Source: Enterobacteriaceae bacterium RIT714 (GTDB lineage: Bacteria; Pseudomonadota; Gammaproteobacteria; Enterobacterales; Enterobacteriaceae). From it: a DNA stretch of 64,000 bases. Position numbers and translations under genes: made by a program. Location: contig WJYB01000002.1 in NCBI GenBank assembly GCA_009668015.1, positions 310,001 to 374,000 of the forward strand, in the 5' to 3' direction. The notes beneath the pieces are model-generated. The model made no database searches. It had not been told where the DNA came from and saw nothing but the letters and a program-made list of their open reading frames with translations. Positions 26,155 to 34,901 of this stretch are shown here, in pieces (position 1 is the stretch's first letter; each line of letters begins with the position of its first letter).

Positions 26155-28237
26155 ATTTTCACAATATTTAAACCTGATACGACAGGGCAATATCAGCGTT
26201 CCGCTGCTGCTGCTGTGCGTGCTGGCGATGGTGATCCTGCCATTGTCGCCGCTGGTGCTGGATATCCTGTTTACCTTTAACATTGTGCTGGCGGTTATCG
26301 TTCTGCTGGTAGCGGTTAACAGTAAACGCCCGCTGGATTTTGCTGTCTTCCCGACGATTTTGCTTATCACCACCCTGATGCGACTGACGCTGAACGTCGC
26401 CTCTACGCGTGTGGTGTTACTGCACGGCCACGAAGGAGAAGGCGCTGCCGGTAAGGTTATCGAAGCCTTTGGTCAGGTGGTGATCGGCGGGAATTTTGTC
26501 GTCGGTTTCGTGGTGTTTATCATCCTGATGATTATCAACTTTGTGGTGGTCACTAAAGGCGCGGAGCGTATCTCGGAGGTGTCAGCCCGTTTTACCCTTG
26601 ACGCGCTGCCGGGTAAACAGATGGCTATTGACGCCGACCTGAACGCCGGGCTGATTAACCAGGAACAGGCGCGGGTACGGCGTAAAGATGTCGCCAACGA
26701 AGCCGACTTCTATGGCGCGATGGATGGTGCCTCTAAGTTTGTGCGCGGGGACGCCGTCGCCGGGATCATGATCCTGTTGATCAACATCATCGGCGGGATC
26801 TGTATCGGTATTTTTGCCCATAATCTCGATGTCTCCCACTCCTTCAAACAGTATGTGCTGCTCTCCATTGGTGATGGCCTGGTGGCGCAGATCCCTTCCC
26901 TGCTGCTCTCAACGGCGGCAGCGATTATCGTGACCCGCGTCAGCGACGGCAACGACATCAGCAGCGAAATCAAAACTCAGGTCCTGGCCTGTCCTTCGAT
27001 TTTGTATGCCGCTGCCTTTGTGATGTTTGTGCTGGCGGTAGTGCCAGGGATGCCGCACGTCGCCTTCCTCAGCTTTACCGCGATACTGCTTTTTGCGGCC
27101 TGGAAACAGAGCAAACGGGTGCAGGAAGCTCAGCCGGAAGAGGAAATTGAAGCCATCAGCGACGCCATGTCGCAGGAGAGTCTGGCGACCATCGACTGGA
27201 ACAGTATTCCGCTGGTGGAGCCGGTGGGCCTGAATCTTGGTTATAAGCTGGTGACGCTGGTGGACGCCGCCCAGGGCAGCCCGCTATCCCAGCGTATTCG
27301 AGGGGTGCGGCAGGTGATTTCAGAAACCTGCGGCGTCCTGCTGCCGGAGATCCGCATCCGCGAAAACTTCCGCCTGAAGCCCGCCCAGTACGCTATTCAT
27401 ATTAACGGCACGCGCGTGGCGACCGGCGAAGTTCATGCGGATAAGCTGATGGCGATCCCGGGAGCGGAACTGTATGGCGAAATCGACGGCGTGCTGGATA
27501 CGGATCCGGCCTACGGCATGGCCATCATCTGGATCCTGCCGGAGCAAAAAGCGAAAGCGCTGAATCTCGGTTATCAGGTGGTGGATTGCGCCAGCGTCGT
27601 GGCGACTCATGTGAACAAGATCGCCCGCCACTATCTGCCGGAGCTGTTTAACTATGACGATATTACCCACCTGCACACCAGACTGAGTCTGCTGGCCCCC
27701 AAACTGGCGGAAGATTTAACCCAGGCGCTGAACTTTAGCCAGCTTTTACGTATTTATCGCCAACTGCTGCTGGAACAGGTCTCGCTGAAAGATATCAACA
27801 CCATTGCCGCTACCCTGCTGGAGAGCGCCTCGGTCACCAAGGATCCGATTCTTTTAACCTCCGATGTCCGCTTTGCGCTGCGCCGCGCGATCGTGAATAG
27901 CATCAACGGCGATAAGCGGCAGCTGGCGGTCTATACCCTGGACAGTGAGCTGGAAAACTTATTGCTGAACGCGCTTAATCACGCCCAGCAGGGGGGAAAG
28001 ATTGCGCTGGATAGTTTCCCGGTGGACCCGAATATCCTCACGCAATTGCAGAGCACTATGCCAATGATTTACGAACAAATGAAGGCGCAAAACCGCTCGC
28101 CGGTGCTGCTGGTCACCCCGCAGCTGCGTCCGATTATCGCTCGCTATGGCCGCCTGTTCGCCGCCGGACTGCGGGTGCTTTCGTATAACGAAGTGCCTGA
28201 TGAAGCTGAACTAGAGATTATCGGCACCGTTGCCTGA
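26141..28237 (+). CDS. flhA: Export gate protein FlhA (LfhA)
   Basis: A 698-residue major component of the flagellar export apparatus. Eight membrane helices lie in the first half. The FHIPEP-family signature appears in TLMRLTLNVASTRVVLL and DALPGKQMAIDADLNAGLI. The second half is the cytoplasmic nonameric ring that docks chaperones (LIRENFRLKP-like segment, then AIVNSINGDKRQLAVYTL). E. coli FlhA has 692 residues. Last gene of the fliM run, followed by an 11-bp hairpin. Confidence 0.97.
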   Translation: MASSKFSQYLNLIRQGNISVPLLLLCVLAMVILPLSPLVLDILFTFNIVLAVIVLLVAVNSKRPLDFAVFPTILLITTLMRLTLNVASTRVVLLHGHEGEGAAGKVIEAFGQVVIGGNFVVGFVVFIILMIINFVVVTKGAERISEVSARFTLDALPGKQMAIDADLNAGLINQEQARVRRKDVANEADFYGAMDGASKFVRGDAVAGIMILLINIIGGICIGIFAHNLDVSHSFKQYVLLSIGDGLVAQIPSLLLSTAAAIIVTRVSDGNDISSEIKTQVLACPSILYAAAFVMFVLAVVPGMPHVAFLSFTAILLFAAWKQSKRVQEAQPEEEIEAISDAMSQESLATIDWNSIPLVEPVGLNLGYKLVTLVDAAQGSPLSQRIRGVRQVISETCGVLLPEIRIRENFRLKPAQYAIHINGTRVATGEVHADKLMAIPGAELYGEIDGVLDTDPAYGMAIIWILPEQKAKALNLGYQVVDCASVVATHVNKIARHYLPELFNYDDITHLHTRLSLLAPKLAEDLTQALNFSQLLRIYRQLLLEQVSLKDINTIAATLLESASVTKDPILLTSDVRFALRRAIVNSINGDKRQLAVYTLDSELENLLLNALNHAQQGGKIALDSFPVDPNILTQLQSTMPMIYEQMKAQNRSPVLLVTPQLRPIIARYGRLFAAGLRVLSYNEVPDEAELEIIGTVA

Positions 28238-28245
28238 TGCCCTTT

Positions 28246-28270
28246 CGTAGCCCGTCGATGACGGGCTACG
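28246..28270. terminator. Strong hairpin after flhA
   Basis: CGTAGCCCGTC (28246-28256) pairs perfectly with GACGGGCTACG (28260-28270) around a GAT loop, between the convergent flhA and GGDEF-EAL genes. There is no U-run on either strand, so it may act as an RNA stability element or weak bidirectional terminator. Confidence 0.55.
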
Positions 28271-28281
28271 TGCGTTCAGAT

Positions 28282-30570
28282 TCAGAAGTTCATGCTGAGA
28301 ACACGCGCTTCAAACTCGTGCTTATTCACCGGCGGGGAGAAGTAGTAACCCTGCGCGAGAGTAATATCCCTCGCCAGCAGCCACTCAAGCTGCTGCTCAT
28401 TCTCTACCCCTTCGACAATCACCCCGGATTGCTTCTGCTGGTAGAAGGCGATCAGCCGCTGGGCGCACTCCAGATTGTCTTCAAATAACACGCTGCGATC
28501 GAGTTTGACCAGTGGTGTGGAGAAGAGATCGCTGTTTTTGCTGGCCAGATTCTCGCAGTGAATATCATCCCAGACGACGGTAAGCCCGTAGCCCTGCAAG
28601 CGTCGGATGTTATCCAGCCCGGTGGCTGTGAGCTTAATCTCGGTTTCAGTGATCTCCAGGATGACAAACGGGGCTTCATCCGGGGTGACCTGCTGGCAAA
28701 TGAGCGCAACAAAATCGGGATCGTTAAACTCATAAGGGGAGAAATTAAAGCTTAACGAGAAATCCCCCTCGCTGAATCGCTTGCGTTCCCGGGCCCACGT
28801 CAGCCCCTGAGCGAATACAAAGAGATCCAGATTGAGTATGGTGCCGTTATTTTCCAGCGCAGGAATAAAGCTGTCCGGATAAACGGGTTTATCATTATAA
28901 ATACCGCGCACCAGCACTTCTGCGCCGAAGCAGGTTTTGCTTTGAATATTGACCAGCGGTTGTAACACGATATCAATACAGCCCTGCATATCGTTTTGCG
29001 CGACCTTATCAATAATCCACTGAGCCGCGCTGTCAACGTTGTTATTCATCTCTCCCTGAATATTATTTCTTCCCGCATGTTTAGCCTGATATAAATAATG
29101 GTCTGCACGCTCAACAAGCTGGGTGGCACTTAAGCCCGGCTGAGAGCGAACGATGCCGCCGCTGAAAGTCACTTTTAACCCCTCTTCACGCCACTGGCGC
29201 TGCATAATAATGTGTCGCCAGGTATCCAGCATGTCGTGACAGTCTTGCAACTCCATACCCGGGAAGAGCACGATCAGCTCTTCGCCACCGTAGCGGTAAA
29301 GGTGTGCGGCTGGCTCCAGTACTCCCTTACCGACATGAGAAACATATTTCAGCACCTCATCCCCCACCTGATGGCCGAAGGTGTCGTTAATGGATTTAAA
29401 GTGGTCCAGATCGATCATCGCGATACAGAATGGAGTCTGCTGTTTAATCATTTCATTGACGGCGGTTTCAAACATCCGCCGGGTAGCGATGCCGGTTAAC
29501 GTATCCTCGCAAGAGATGCGTTGTGCTTCTTCAAGCTGCTGACGATTAGTTTTTATCTGTTTATAAATATGTTCTAAATCGTGAGGCTGGTTGCCAAGAT
29601 TCACACCATTAACGCCAAGATAAATGCGGGTGACGATCTGTTTAAAATAGACCCGACATAAACAGAGAATAACGCTGTAGAGGATCAGACAGACCATAAA
29701 AATGGTAAACAGGCTCTGCGGCGCCCGGTTAATAAAGTTGAAATATTCATCGCCATCAACGACGGTAAACGCCACCCATCCCGGATGGGAAAAAGAGTGA
29801 TAAAAAACATGTTTATGCGTCTGGTTGTCGTAAAAATGCCCCTCTAAATCAACGGCCTTTTCGAACCAACGCAGCGGAACGGTGCGGTTGAAAATCTCCC
29901 AGGTATTAGGATGCATAATCACGTCGCCGCTTCTGGAGGCCACCAGAAAATGTCCGTTAAAGGGCGCTTTCACCTCCCGTAACGTTTCACTCATGGTGTC
30001 CAGATCAAGCTCAAATGCCAGCATGCCATACTGCTCCGCATGCTCATCAAAGAGGTTAATCCCCACCGCCGCGCTGGTTTTTTTCTCCCCCTCATCCAGG
30101 GGATCGTTATTAGCGTAGGTATAGACCAGTTTATTTTTCTTGGCGAAATAGGGATGGCTAACTTGATTAAGCGCGAACGCCTCCCCTGCTTTATCAGGAG
30201 GATAGACGGCATAATTTTTTGCATTGTCGATGACAATGGCACGATTAAAGAAAAACGTGGAATTAACGATAGTAGACAGAATAGGATCTAACTTTCTCTC
30301 GGTAGGATTGATCATTTCATCTAATGCCTCCCGGGTAAGCTGATTTTTCAGGATCTGAAAAATAACTTCAATTTCTTCAATCTGACGATTAACACTTTCC
30401 ATTGAGGTATTATGCGTAAAGCGCGTCAGGTTGGCGTTAAACATTTCGATATTGTCATTTTTAATATAATTAAATGACCAGAACGAGACGATCATAAAAG
30501 GCAATAGTAAGACCGATACGATAGCAATGATCGCCAGGTTAACAGTCCTTTTTTTTGTATTCATTTCCAT
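28282..30570 (-). CDS. Membrane sensor GGDEF-EAL protein (cyclic-di-GMP turnover)
   Basis: A 762-residue protein with a first membrane helix (about 12-34), a periplasmic Cache-like sensor region (about 40-290), a second helix (about 295-318), a GGDEF domain (about 355-515) and an EAL domain (about 525-760). The cyclase active site reads GGEEL, probably active. The EAL domain keeps the motif Glu (EVLVR), Asn (FNFSP), Glu (EITETE), the DD pair, Lys (KLDRS) and Glu (EGVEN). However, the usual DFGTGYSSL loop is DIHCENLAS. Net activity cannot be predicted. It lies three bases downstream of the EAL gene, forming an operon next to the lateral flagellar locus, whose motility it may tune. Confidence 0.88.
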   Translation of the reverse strand: MEMNTKKRTVNLAIIAIVSVLLLPFMIVSFWSFNYIKNDNIEMFNANLTRFTHNTSMESVNRQIEEIEVIFQILKNQLTREALDEMINPTERKLDPILSTIVNSTFFFNRAIVIDNAKNYAVYPPDKAGEAFALNQVSHPYFAKKNKLVYTYANNDPLDEGEKKTSAAVGINLFDEHAEQYGMLAFELDLDTMSETLREVKAPFNGHFLVASRSGDVIMHPNTWEIFNRTVPLRWFEKAVDLEGHFYDNQTHKHVFYHSFSHPGWVAFTVVDGDEYFNFINRAPQSLFTIFMVCLILYSVILCLCRVYFKQIVTRIYLGVNGVNLGNQPHDLEHIYKQIKTNRQQLEEAQRISCEDTLTGIATRRMFETAVNEMIKQQTPFCIAMIDLDHFKSINDTFGHQVGDEVLKYVSHVGKGVLEPAAHLYRYGGEELIVLFPGMELQDCHDMLDTWRHIIMQRQWREEGLKVTFSGGIVRSQPGLSATQLVERADHYLYQAKHAGRNNIQGEMNNNVDSAAQWIIDKVAQNDMQGCIDIVLQPLVNIQSKTCFGAEVLVRGIYNDKPVYPDSFIPALENNGTILNLDLFVFAQGLTWARERKRFSEGDFSLSFNFSPYEFNDPDFVALICQQVTPDEAPFVILEITETEIKLTATGLDNIRRLQGYGLTVVWDDIHCENLASKNSDLFSTPLVKLDRSVLFEDNLECAQRLIAFYQQKQSGVIVEGVENEQQLEWLLARDITLAQGYYFSPPVNKHEFEARVLSMNF

Positions 30571-30572
30571 TT

Positions 30573-31337
30573 TTAGCGAGCCGTTAAAAAGCTATTGATA
30601 AATTCCATTTTCTTAATGGGTCTGGAGAAAAGAAAACCTTGCGCCAGTTTGACATTGTGTTTGAGCAACATGGAGGTTTGCGCCATCGTCTCGACCCCTT
30701 CCGCAATAATCGACACCTGATGGTTCTGGATCAGTGAAATAACCGCTGAAGTGCTCTCTTTCTTGTTTGGATTGAGACAGCTGCGATCGAGCTTGATGTA
30801 ATCACTGGCGACAGACGTCATATTTTCCATGACGTTTTCAGTGGTGGCTACATCATCCCAGGCGATGCCAAGCCCTGCGTCCTGCAGCGCGGCGATATTG
30901 TGTTTTCCGGTATCATCCAGCGCCTCTTCCGAGGCGGTAATTTCAAAAATAAGCGCCGACGCCGGGATCTGTAATTGCGTCTGTAACTGAATAATATGCT
31001 CCGCGCATCCCGGGGCGTTTAACTGATGCGTTGCCATATTGATGCATAAAAAGAAATCGGGTTTTAGCGGCAGAATTTTTTCATGCAAAAACTGAAAGGC
31101 CTCGCGGATGATATGCTGGCCGATATGAATAATACTCTCGGACGATCCCAGCTGCGGCAGGAAAAGCCCCGGAGAAACAATGTGATGCCGGTGAACGCCT
31201 CGCATTAATACTTCTGCGCCCACACACTGAAAAGAAGAGAGATCAAAGACAGGTTGCAGATAAAAATCGACCACCGCCGTAAATTTATCCTGAATAATTT
31301 TATTAATGATAATGCTGCACGTTACGTCATTTTTCAT
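30573..31337 (-). CDS. Stand-alone EAL-domain protein (probable c-di-GMP phosphodiesterase)
   Basis: A 254-residue soluble EAL protein without other domains. Catalytic positions appear kept: EVLMR for EAL, INMAT (Asn), FEITASE (Glu), WDD pair, KLDRS (Lys), AEGVE (Glu) and AQGFLF (Gln). As in its operon partner, the loop-6 segment is altered (DDVATTENVMEN instead of DDFGTGYSSL), which could weaken hydrolysis and favour a c-di-GMP-binding or protein-contact role. The ATG follows AGAGGAAGGG. It is the first gene of a two-gene operon with the GGDEF-EAL protein. Confidence 0.88.
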   Translation of the reverse strand: MKNDVTCSIIINKIIQDKFTAVVDFYLQPVFDLSSFQCVGAEVLMRGVHRHHIVSPGLFLPQLGSSESIIHIGQHIIREAFQFLHEKILPLKPDFFLCINMATHQLNAPGCAEHIIQLQTQLQIPASALIFEITASEEALDDTGKHNIAALQDAGLGIAWDDVATTENVMENMTSVASDYIKLDRSCLNPNKKESTSAVISLIQNHQVSIIAEGVETMAQTSMLLKHNVKLAQGFLFSRPIKKMEFINSFLTAR

Positions 31338-31587
31338 AACCCTTCCTCTCCCTGGCCATCCACGAAATGCGGGGCGAAAGAGAGTTATCTTCCCTACCCT
31401 GCATCTTCAACGTGGAGTAAAAGCGACACAGGGAGGCCGGTTCTTAAACCGAAAGCGAGTTTTAACGCCTTCCGAAGATAAGGTGACCAGCACGATTCTC
31501 GTGGGGCGTAAGAGGAAAGCGTGAGCGCTGAAGCCGAAAAGTAGAATCAGCATACGGCCCCCACACCGGGAGCCGCGCGTCATTCAG

Positions 31588-32574
31588 TCAAAGACGAACC
31601 ACCAGCTTACCTTGCGCCTGATTATTTTCGATCAAGCGGTGAGCCTCTGGTAACTCGTCAAACGTGAGCGTTTTCACCAGCAGTGAAGGCATGGCCTTGC
31701 TCGCCACCTGCTCCGCAATCCATTTCAGCGGGGCGTCGGTGAGGGGTAATGCCGGGGTTCCCAACAGCCCGCTGCCAAAAAAGGCCAGCCGGGTGGCATT
31801 GGGCAGGTCGTTCATCAGGTGCAGATTCTCCAGCACCGGGGCTCCGCCGAGCAGGCCAATCACAACCACCGTCCCGAAAGGTTTGAGCGACCTGAGGCTA
31901 TCCAGCACCGTTGCGGCACCGACAACTTCCAGTACAACATCAATTCCTTCTGGTGATACGGCGCGCACCTGCTTTGCTATTTCACCGCTATCAATCACCA
32001 CAGCGTCCGCGCCAATCTGTAAAAGTCGGGCCCTGTTCTCGGTTGAGCGGGTGGTAGCAATTACGCGCTGTCCGCGCGCTTTTGCGTAAACCACCGCCGC
32101 TTGCCCTACGGAAGAGGTTGCGCCGCGCACCAGCACCGTCTGGCCGGGCGTGGTGTCAATCAACCGACCGAGAGCGCCCCACACGGTCAGATAGCTTTCA
32201 GGCAGAGCGGCCAGCTCTTCCCACGACAGCGTTACCCCCTCGAGGTTAATGACATTGCTGCGTAGCACCGTGACTTCTTCGGCATAGCTGCCATTACGCG
32301 TAAACTGCAGCCCGCCCATGGCGGTCGCCACTCGCTGACCGGGCCGGAATGTCCCTGAAGGATCGTTCAGGATTTCTCCGACGGCTTCAATTCCGGGGAC
32401 CACTGGCGCGGTAATCGGCCCCATTTTCCCTGCACGGCGATAGGTTTCGGCACGGTTAAGACCAAAGGCGCGCACTTTAATGCGGACTTCATCCGCCTGA
32501 GGCGCAGCGGAGGGGATGTTTTGCAGGGTCATGACTTCAGGTCCACCCGCTTGTTCAATAACGTAGGCTCTCAT
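31588..32574 (-). CDS. Quinone oxidoreductase-like MDR-family dehydrogenase
   Basis: A 328-residue NAD(P)-dependent medium-chain reductase. It has an N-terminal GroES-like part (MRAYVIEQAGGPEVM, FGLNRAETYRRAG) and a Rossmann cofactor motif (VLVRGATSSVGQAAVVYAKARG). The zinc-ligand Cys/His set of alcohol dehydrogenases is absent, pointing to the zinc-free quinone oxidoreductase branch; the substrate is unknown. SD GGAG precedes ATG 32574. It is divergent from a LysR gene 135 bases away, which probably controls it. Confidence 0.85.
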   Translation of the reverse strand: MRAYVIEQAGGPEVMTLQNIPSAAPQADEVRIKVRAFGLNRAETYRRAGKMGPITAPVVPGIEAVGEILNDPSGTFRPGQRVATAMGGLQFTRNGSYAEEVTVLRSNVINLEGVTLSWEELAALPESYLTVWGALGRLIDTTPGQTVLVRGATSSVGQAAVVYAKARGQRVIATTRSTENRARLLQIGADAVVIDSGEIAKQVRAVSPEGIDVVLEVVGAATVLDSLRSLKPFGTVVVIGLLGGAPVLENLHLMNDLPNATRLAFFGSGLLGTPALPLTDAPLKWIAEQVASKAMPSLLVKTLTFDELPEAHRLIENNQAQGKLVVRL

Positions 32575-32684
32575 GAGGGTTCTCCAGATGTGTTGTTGAG
32601 TGAGTCAGCGCTCAAACATCGCTGATAGCTCAAACCTTACGCCTACCAATATTGCTGCGGAATACGCATAATTGATAACCTGAC

Positions 32685-32698
32685 TCTCAAAAATGAGA
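32685..32698. promoter_or_regulatory. Small palindrome, candidate LysR operator
   Basis: TCTCA-N4-TGAGA at 32685-32698 lies 12 bases ahead of the LysR gene in the divergent spacer. Position suits autoregulation; no other support. Confidence 0.3.
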
Positions 32699-32709
32699 AG
32701 AGTGATGAT

Positions 32710-33588
32710 ATGGATCTGAACGCCACGAAAATGTTCGTTGCTGTCGCACAGGCTGGCAGTCTTTCCGCCGCGGCGGAGAAGATCAACGTTCCTCTACCGA
32801 CGCTCAGTCGGCGCATTCGTGAGCTTGAGCGGGAGTTAAACGTGCAGCTGATGGAGCGTTCCTCCCAGGGTATCAGGCTGACCAGTGCGGGAAACCGGCT
32901 GTACGAACAGGCCAGCCGTGCCATTGAGGATCTCAACGAGGCGCAGAAGTCGTTGATGGATGACCAGATCCGGCTAAAAGGTCGCTTGCGGTTGTCGATG
33001 CCCCCGGCTTTTGAGCCGTGGTGGGAGCTGATTGGTGCGTTTCAGGCGCGCTATCCGGAGATTGACGTGAGCATCTTTTCGACGGATCGTCGGGTGGATC
33101 TCATCCAGGATGGCGTCGACGTTGCCCTGCGGGTGGGCAATATTCTGCATGAATCAATGGTTGCACGCCGTATATTCACTTACCGCCATCTGCTGGTGGC
33201 ATCACCCGCGCTGCTGGAGCACGTTGGAGAACCCACGTCGGTGGCGGATCTGGAGAAATTTCCTTGTGCCATCTGGGCGGCCATTCCCGGCACTCGCCGC
33301 GTCTGGCAGACTGGAGAACAGCTTTTTGAACCCAAACCGGTTCTTGTGGCCAACGATTATTTTCTACTGTGTCAACGCGCCGTGGCGGGCCAGGTCCTTA
33401 CCGAACTGCCCCCTTTTCTGGCAAAAAAAGAGATGGCGGCAGGAAGATTACGTGCGGTGCTTCCTGCCTTTCCGCTGCCTGAGCAAACGCTTCACCTGGT
33501 CTATCCCTCACATCGTCATCCCTCGAGTATTATCCGCGCGTATCTCGATTTCTGTCAGGAACAGGTTACCCGCTATCTGGATGGCTGA
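32710..33588 (+). CDS. LysR-family transcriptional regulator
   Basis: A 292-residue LTTR with a standard N-terminal winged helix (MDLNATKMFVAVAQAGSLSAAAEKINVPLPTLSRRIRELE) and a substrate-binding-like effector domain (PPAFEPWWELIGAFQARYPEIDV, then VDVALRVGN). It is closest in pattern to the CrgA/DmlR-like group that controls adjacent, divergently transcribed oxidoreductases. The ligand is unknown. Confidence 0.9.
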   Translation: MDLNATKMFVAVAQAGSLSAAAEKINVPLPTLSRRIRELERELNVQLMERSSQGIRLTSAGNRLYEQASRAIEDLNEAQKSLMDDQIRLKGRLRLSMPPAFEPWWELIGAFQARYPEIDVSIFSTDRRVDLIQDGVDVALRVGNILHESMVARRIFTYRHLLVASPALLEHVGEPTSVADLEKFPCAIWAAIPGTRRVWQTGEQLFEPKPVLVANDYFLLCQRAVAGQVLTELPPFLAKKEMAAGRLRAVLPAFPLPEQTLHLVYPSHRHPSSIIRAYLDFCQEQVTRYLDG

Positions 33589-33609
33589 TACGAGTAAGAC
33601 ATGACAGAT

Positions 33610-34380
33610 TTACACCGCTTTCTCGGAACGCTGCTCCATGTCTAGCGCGCTGGCGCTGGCGGGATCAAAGAGTGAAAGGCTCTCAATCTGATCCAGCATA
33701 ATGACCCGTCTGAAGGCCATTGCGCTCCTGGGTTCCGAATCGAGAGTAATGTCATGTTCGGCATACCACCTGCTGTAATTATGCTCGATGCACAGACTCA
33801 TTTCCTTGCCGTCGCGATAGCCGCTTAGCATCGGGATGAGGACGATATTTGCCGTCTTTTCGTATTCCAGCGACGCGGTATGTATCATCCCAACATATAT
33901 CCGCCTCGATTTAAGCGTCACCAGCGCCAGTTCGCCCTCTTCCATACACTGGTAAAGCAACTGCTCAATCCCGCTCGATCGCGCCAGGCGCTTATAAAGC
34001 AGTTTCCGGCCCTCGCCATCCAGCCTCGCGCTGCCAGCCCAGTTAGAACGATAGAGACAAAACAATATGGCAAAGGCCAGCATCACCACCACCGGAGCCT
34101 GAATACCCAGAAAGCTCCAGTTCATAAAGTCAATTTGCCAGTTAGCGTAGTTCTGCGATGTCAGATGGAAGGTGTTGTCGGCGAAAGAGAGCGCAAGCAG
34201 GAGCAGCCAGAGAAGTCCTGTGGCGAACACGCCCTGCAAGACGAAGATACAGCCATAAAGCGCGACGAGAAAATAGACATCCCAGCCAAACGATCGCTTA
34301 ATTTTAAAACGGGTAGACAGGTCGCGACTGGTGTACCAGTACCCGCAAACCATCAAAACCATAAATATCGCCGTGCCCAT
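33610..34380 (-). CDS. Uncharacterised inner-membrane protein
   Basis: A 256-residue protein with three or four hydrophobic segments in the first half (about 1-18, 33-66, 92-112) and a soluble C-terminal half of about 140 residues (YKRLARSSGIEQLLYQCMEEGELALVTLKSRRIYVG). I do not recognise the family. It starts two bases after the small upstream gene, so the two form an operon. Convergent with the LysR gene, 21 bases between stops. Confidence 0.75.
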   Translation of the reverse strand: MGTAIFMVLMVCGYWYTSRDLSTRFKIKRSFGWDVYFLVALYGCIFVLQGVFATGLLWLLLLALSFADNTFHLTSQNYANWQIDFMNWSFLGIQAPVVVMLAFAILFCLYRSNWAGSARLDGEGRKLLYKRLARSSGIEQLLYQCMEEGELALVTLKSRRIYVGMIHTASLEYEKTANIVLIPMLSGYRDGKEMSLCIEHNYSRWYAEHDITLDSEPRSAMAFRRVIMLDQIESLSLFDPASASALDMEQRSEKAV

Positions 34381-34381
34381 A

Positions 34382-34582
34382 TTATGCCCTCTTCAGCGCA
34401 TTAACATGGCGCAGGAAGTCCTGTCGCACCTCGTTGCTTTTATAGTTGACGGAGGCGTTACCATCCTGATCGATAATAATCCGATCGCCATCCTCCACGG
34501 CCTCAATGATTTCCTGCTGACTCATCACCTGCAGCAACGATTCCGGACTGGCAAAAATCGACATAAACAAACGTTTCATCAT
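34382..34582 (-). CDS. Small hypothetical protein, 66 residues
   Basis: The open frame extends upstream to 34846, but the best start is the tandem ATG at 34582/34579 preceded by AGAGGG nine bases away. The protein begins MMKRLFMSIFASPESLLQ, followed by a charged region (EIIEAVEDGDRIIIDQDGNAS). No known domain. It is coupled to the membrane protein downstream; the two may act together. Confidence 0.65.
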   Translation of the reverse strand: MMKRLFMSIFASPESLLQVMSQQEIIEAVEDGDRIIIDQDGNASVNYKSNEVRQDFLRHVNALKRA

Positions 34583-34901
34583 CTTGTATCCCTCTGAACA
34601 AAAGGGATAAGCCTGGTCGAACAAGACCCGATTTGCCTTAAGGTTATGCTGAAAATCCGGGACGGCGAGCTTTACAGACCAGAGCCGTAACCGTTTTGGT
34701 AACGCCCCGTTTTCCTCAAACCGCCCGCTCTCCGTTCGCGATTGAGATTCTGAAGCCTGAGAGCCCGTCTGTTCATCTGCCCAAAATTTCACCACTATTC
34801 TTAGGCAAAAGAACGACATCCTGTAAACCGTGATCGCCACACTCACAGAAAAGAAACGACGGTGCTAATTTTACAAAACGACATACCATAAAAAGGATAA
34901 A
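34583..34901. other. Intergenic region between small membrane operon and GH28 gene
   Basis: 319 bp between divergent genes. The minus frame that crosses it lacks a ribosome site and conserved sequence, so I treat it as non-coding. Promoters for both sides must lie here; I cannot place them reliably. Confidence 0.5.
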
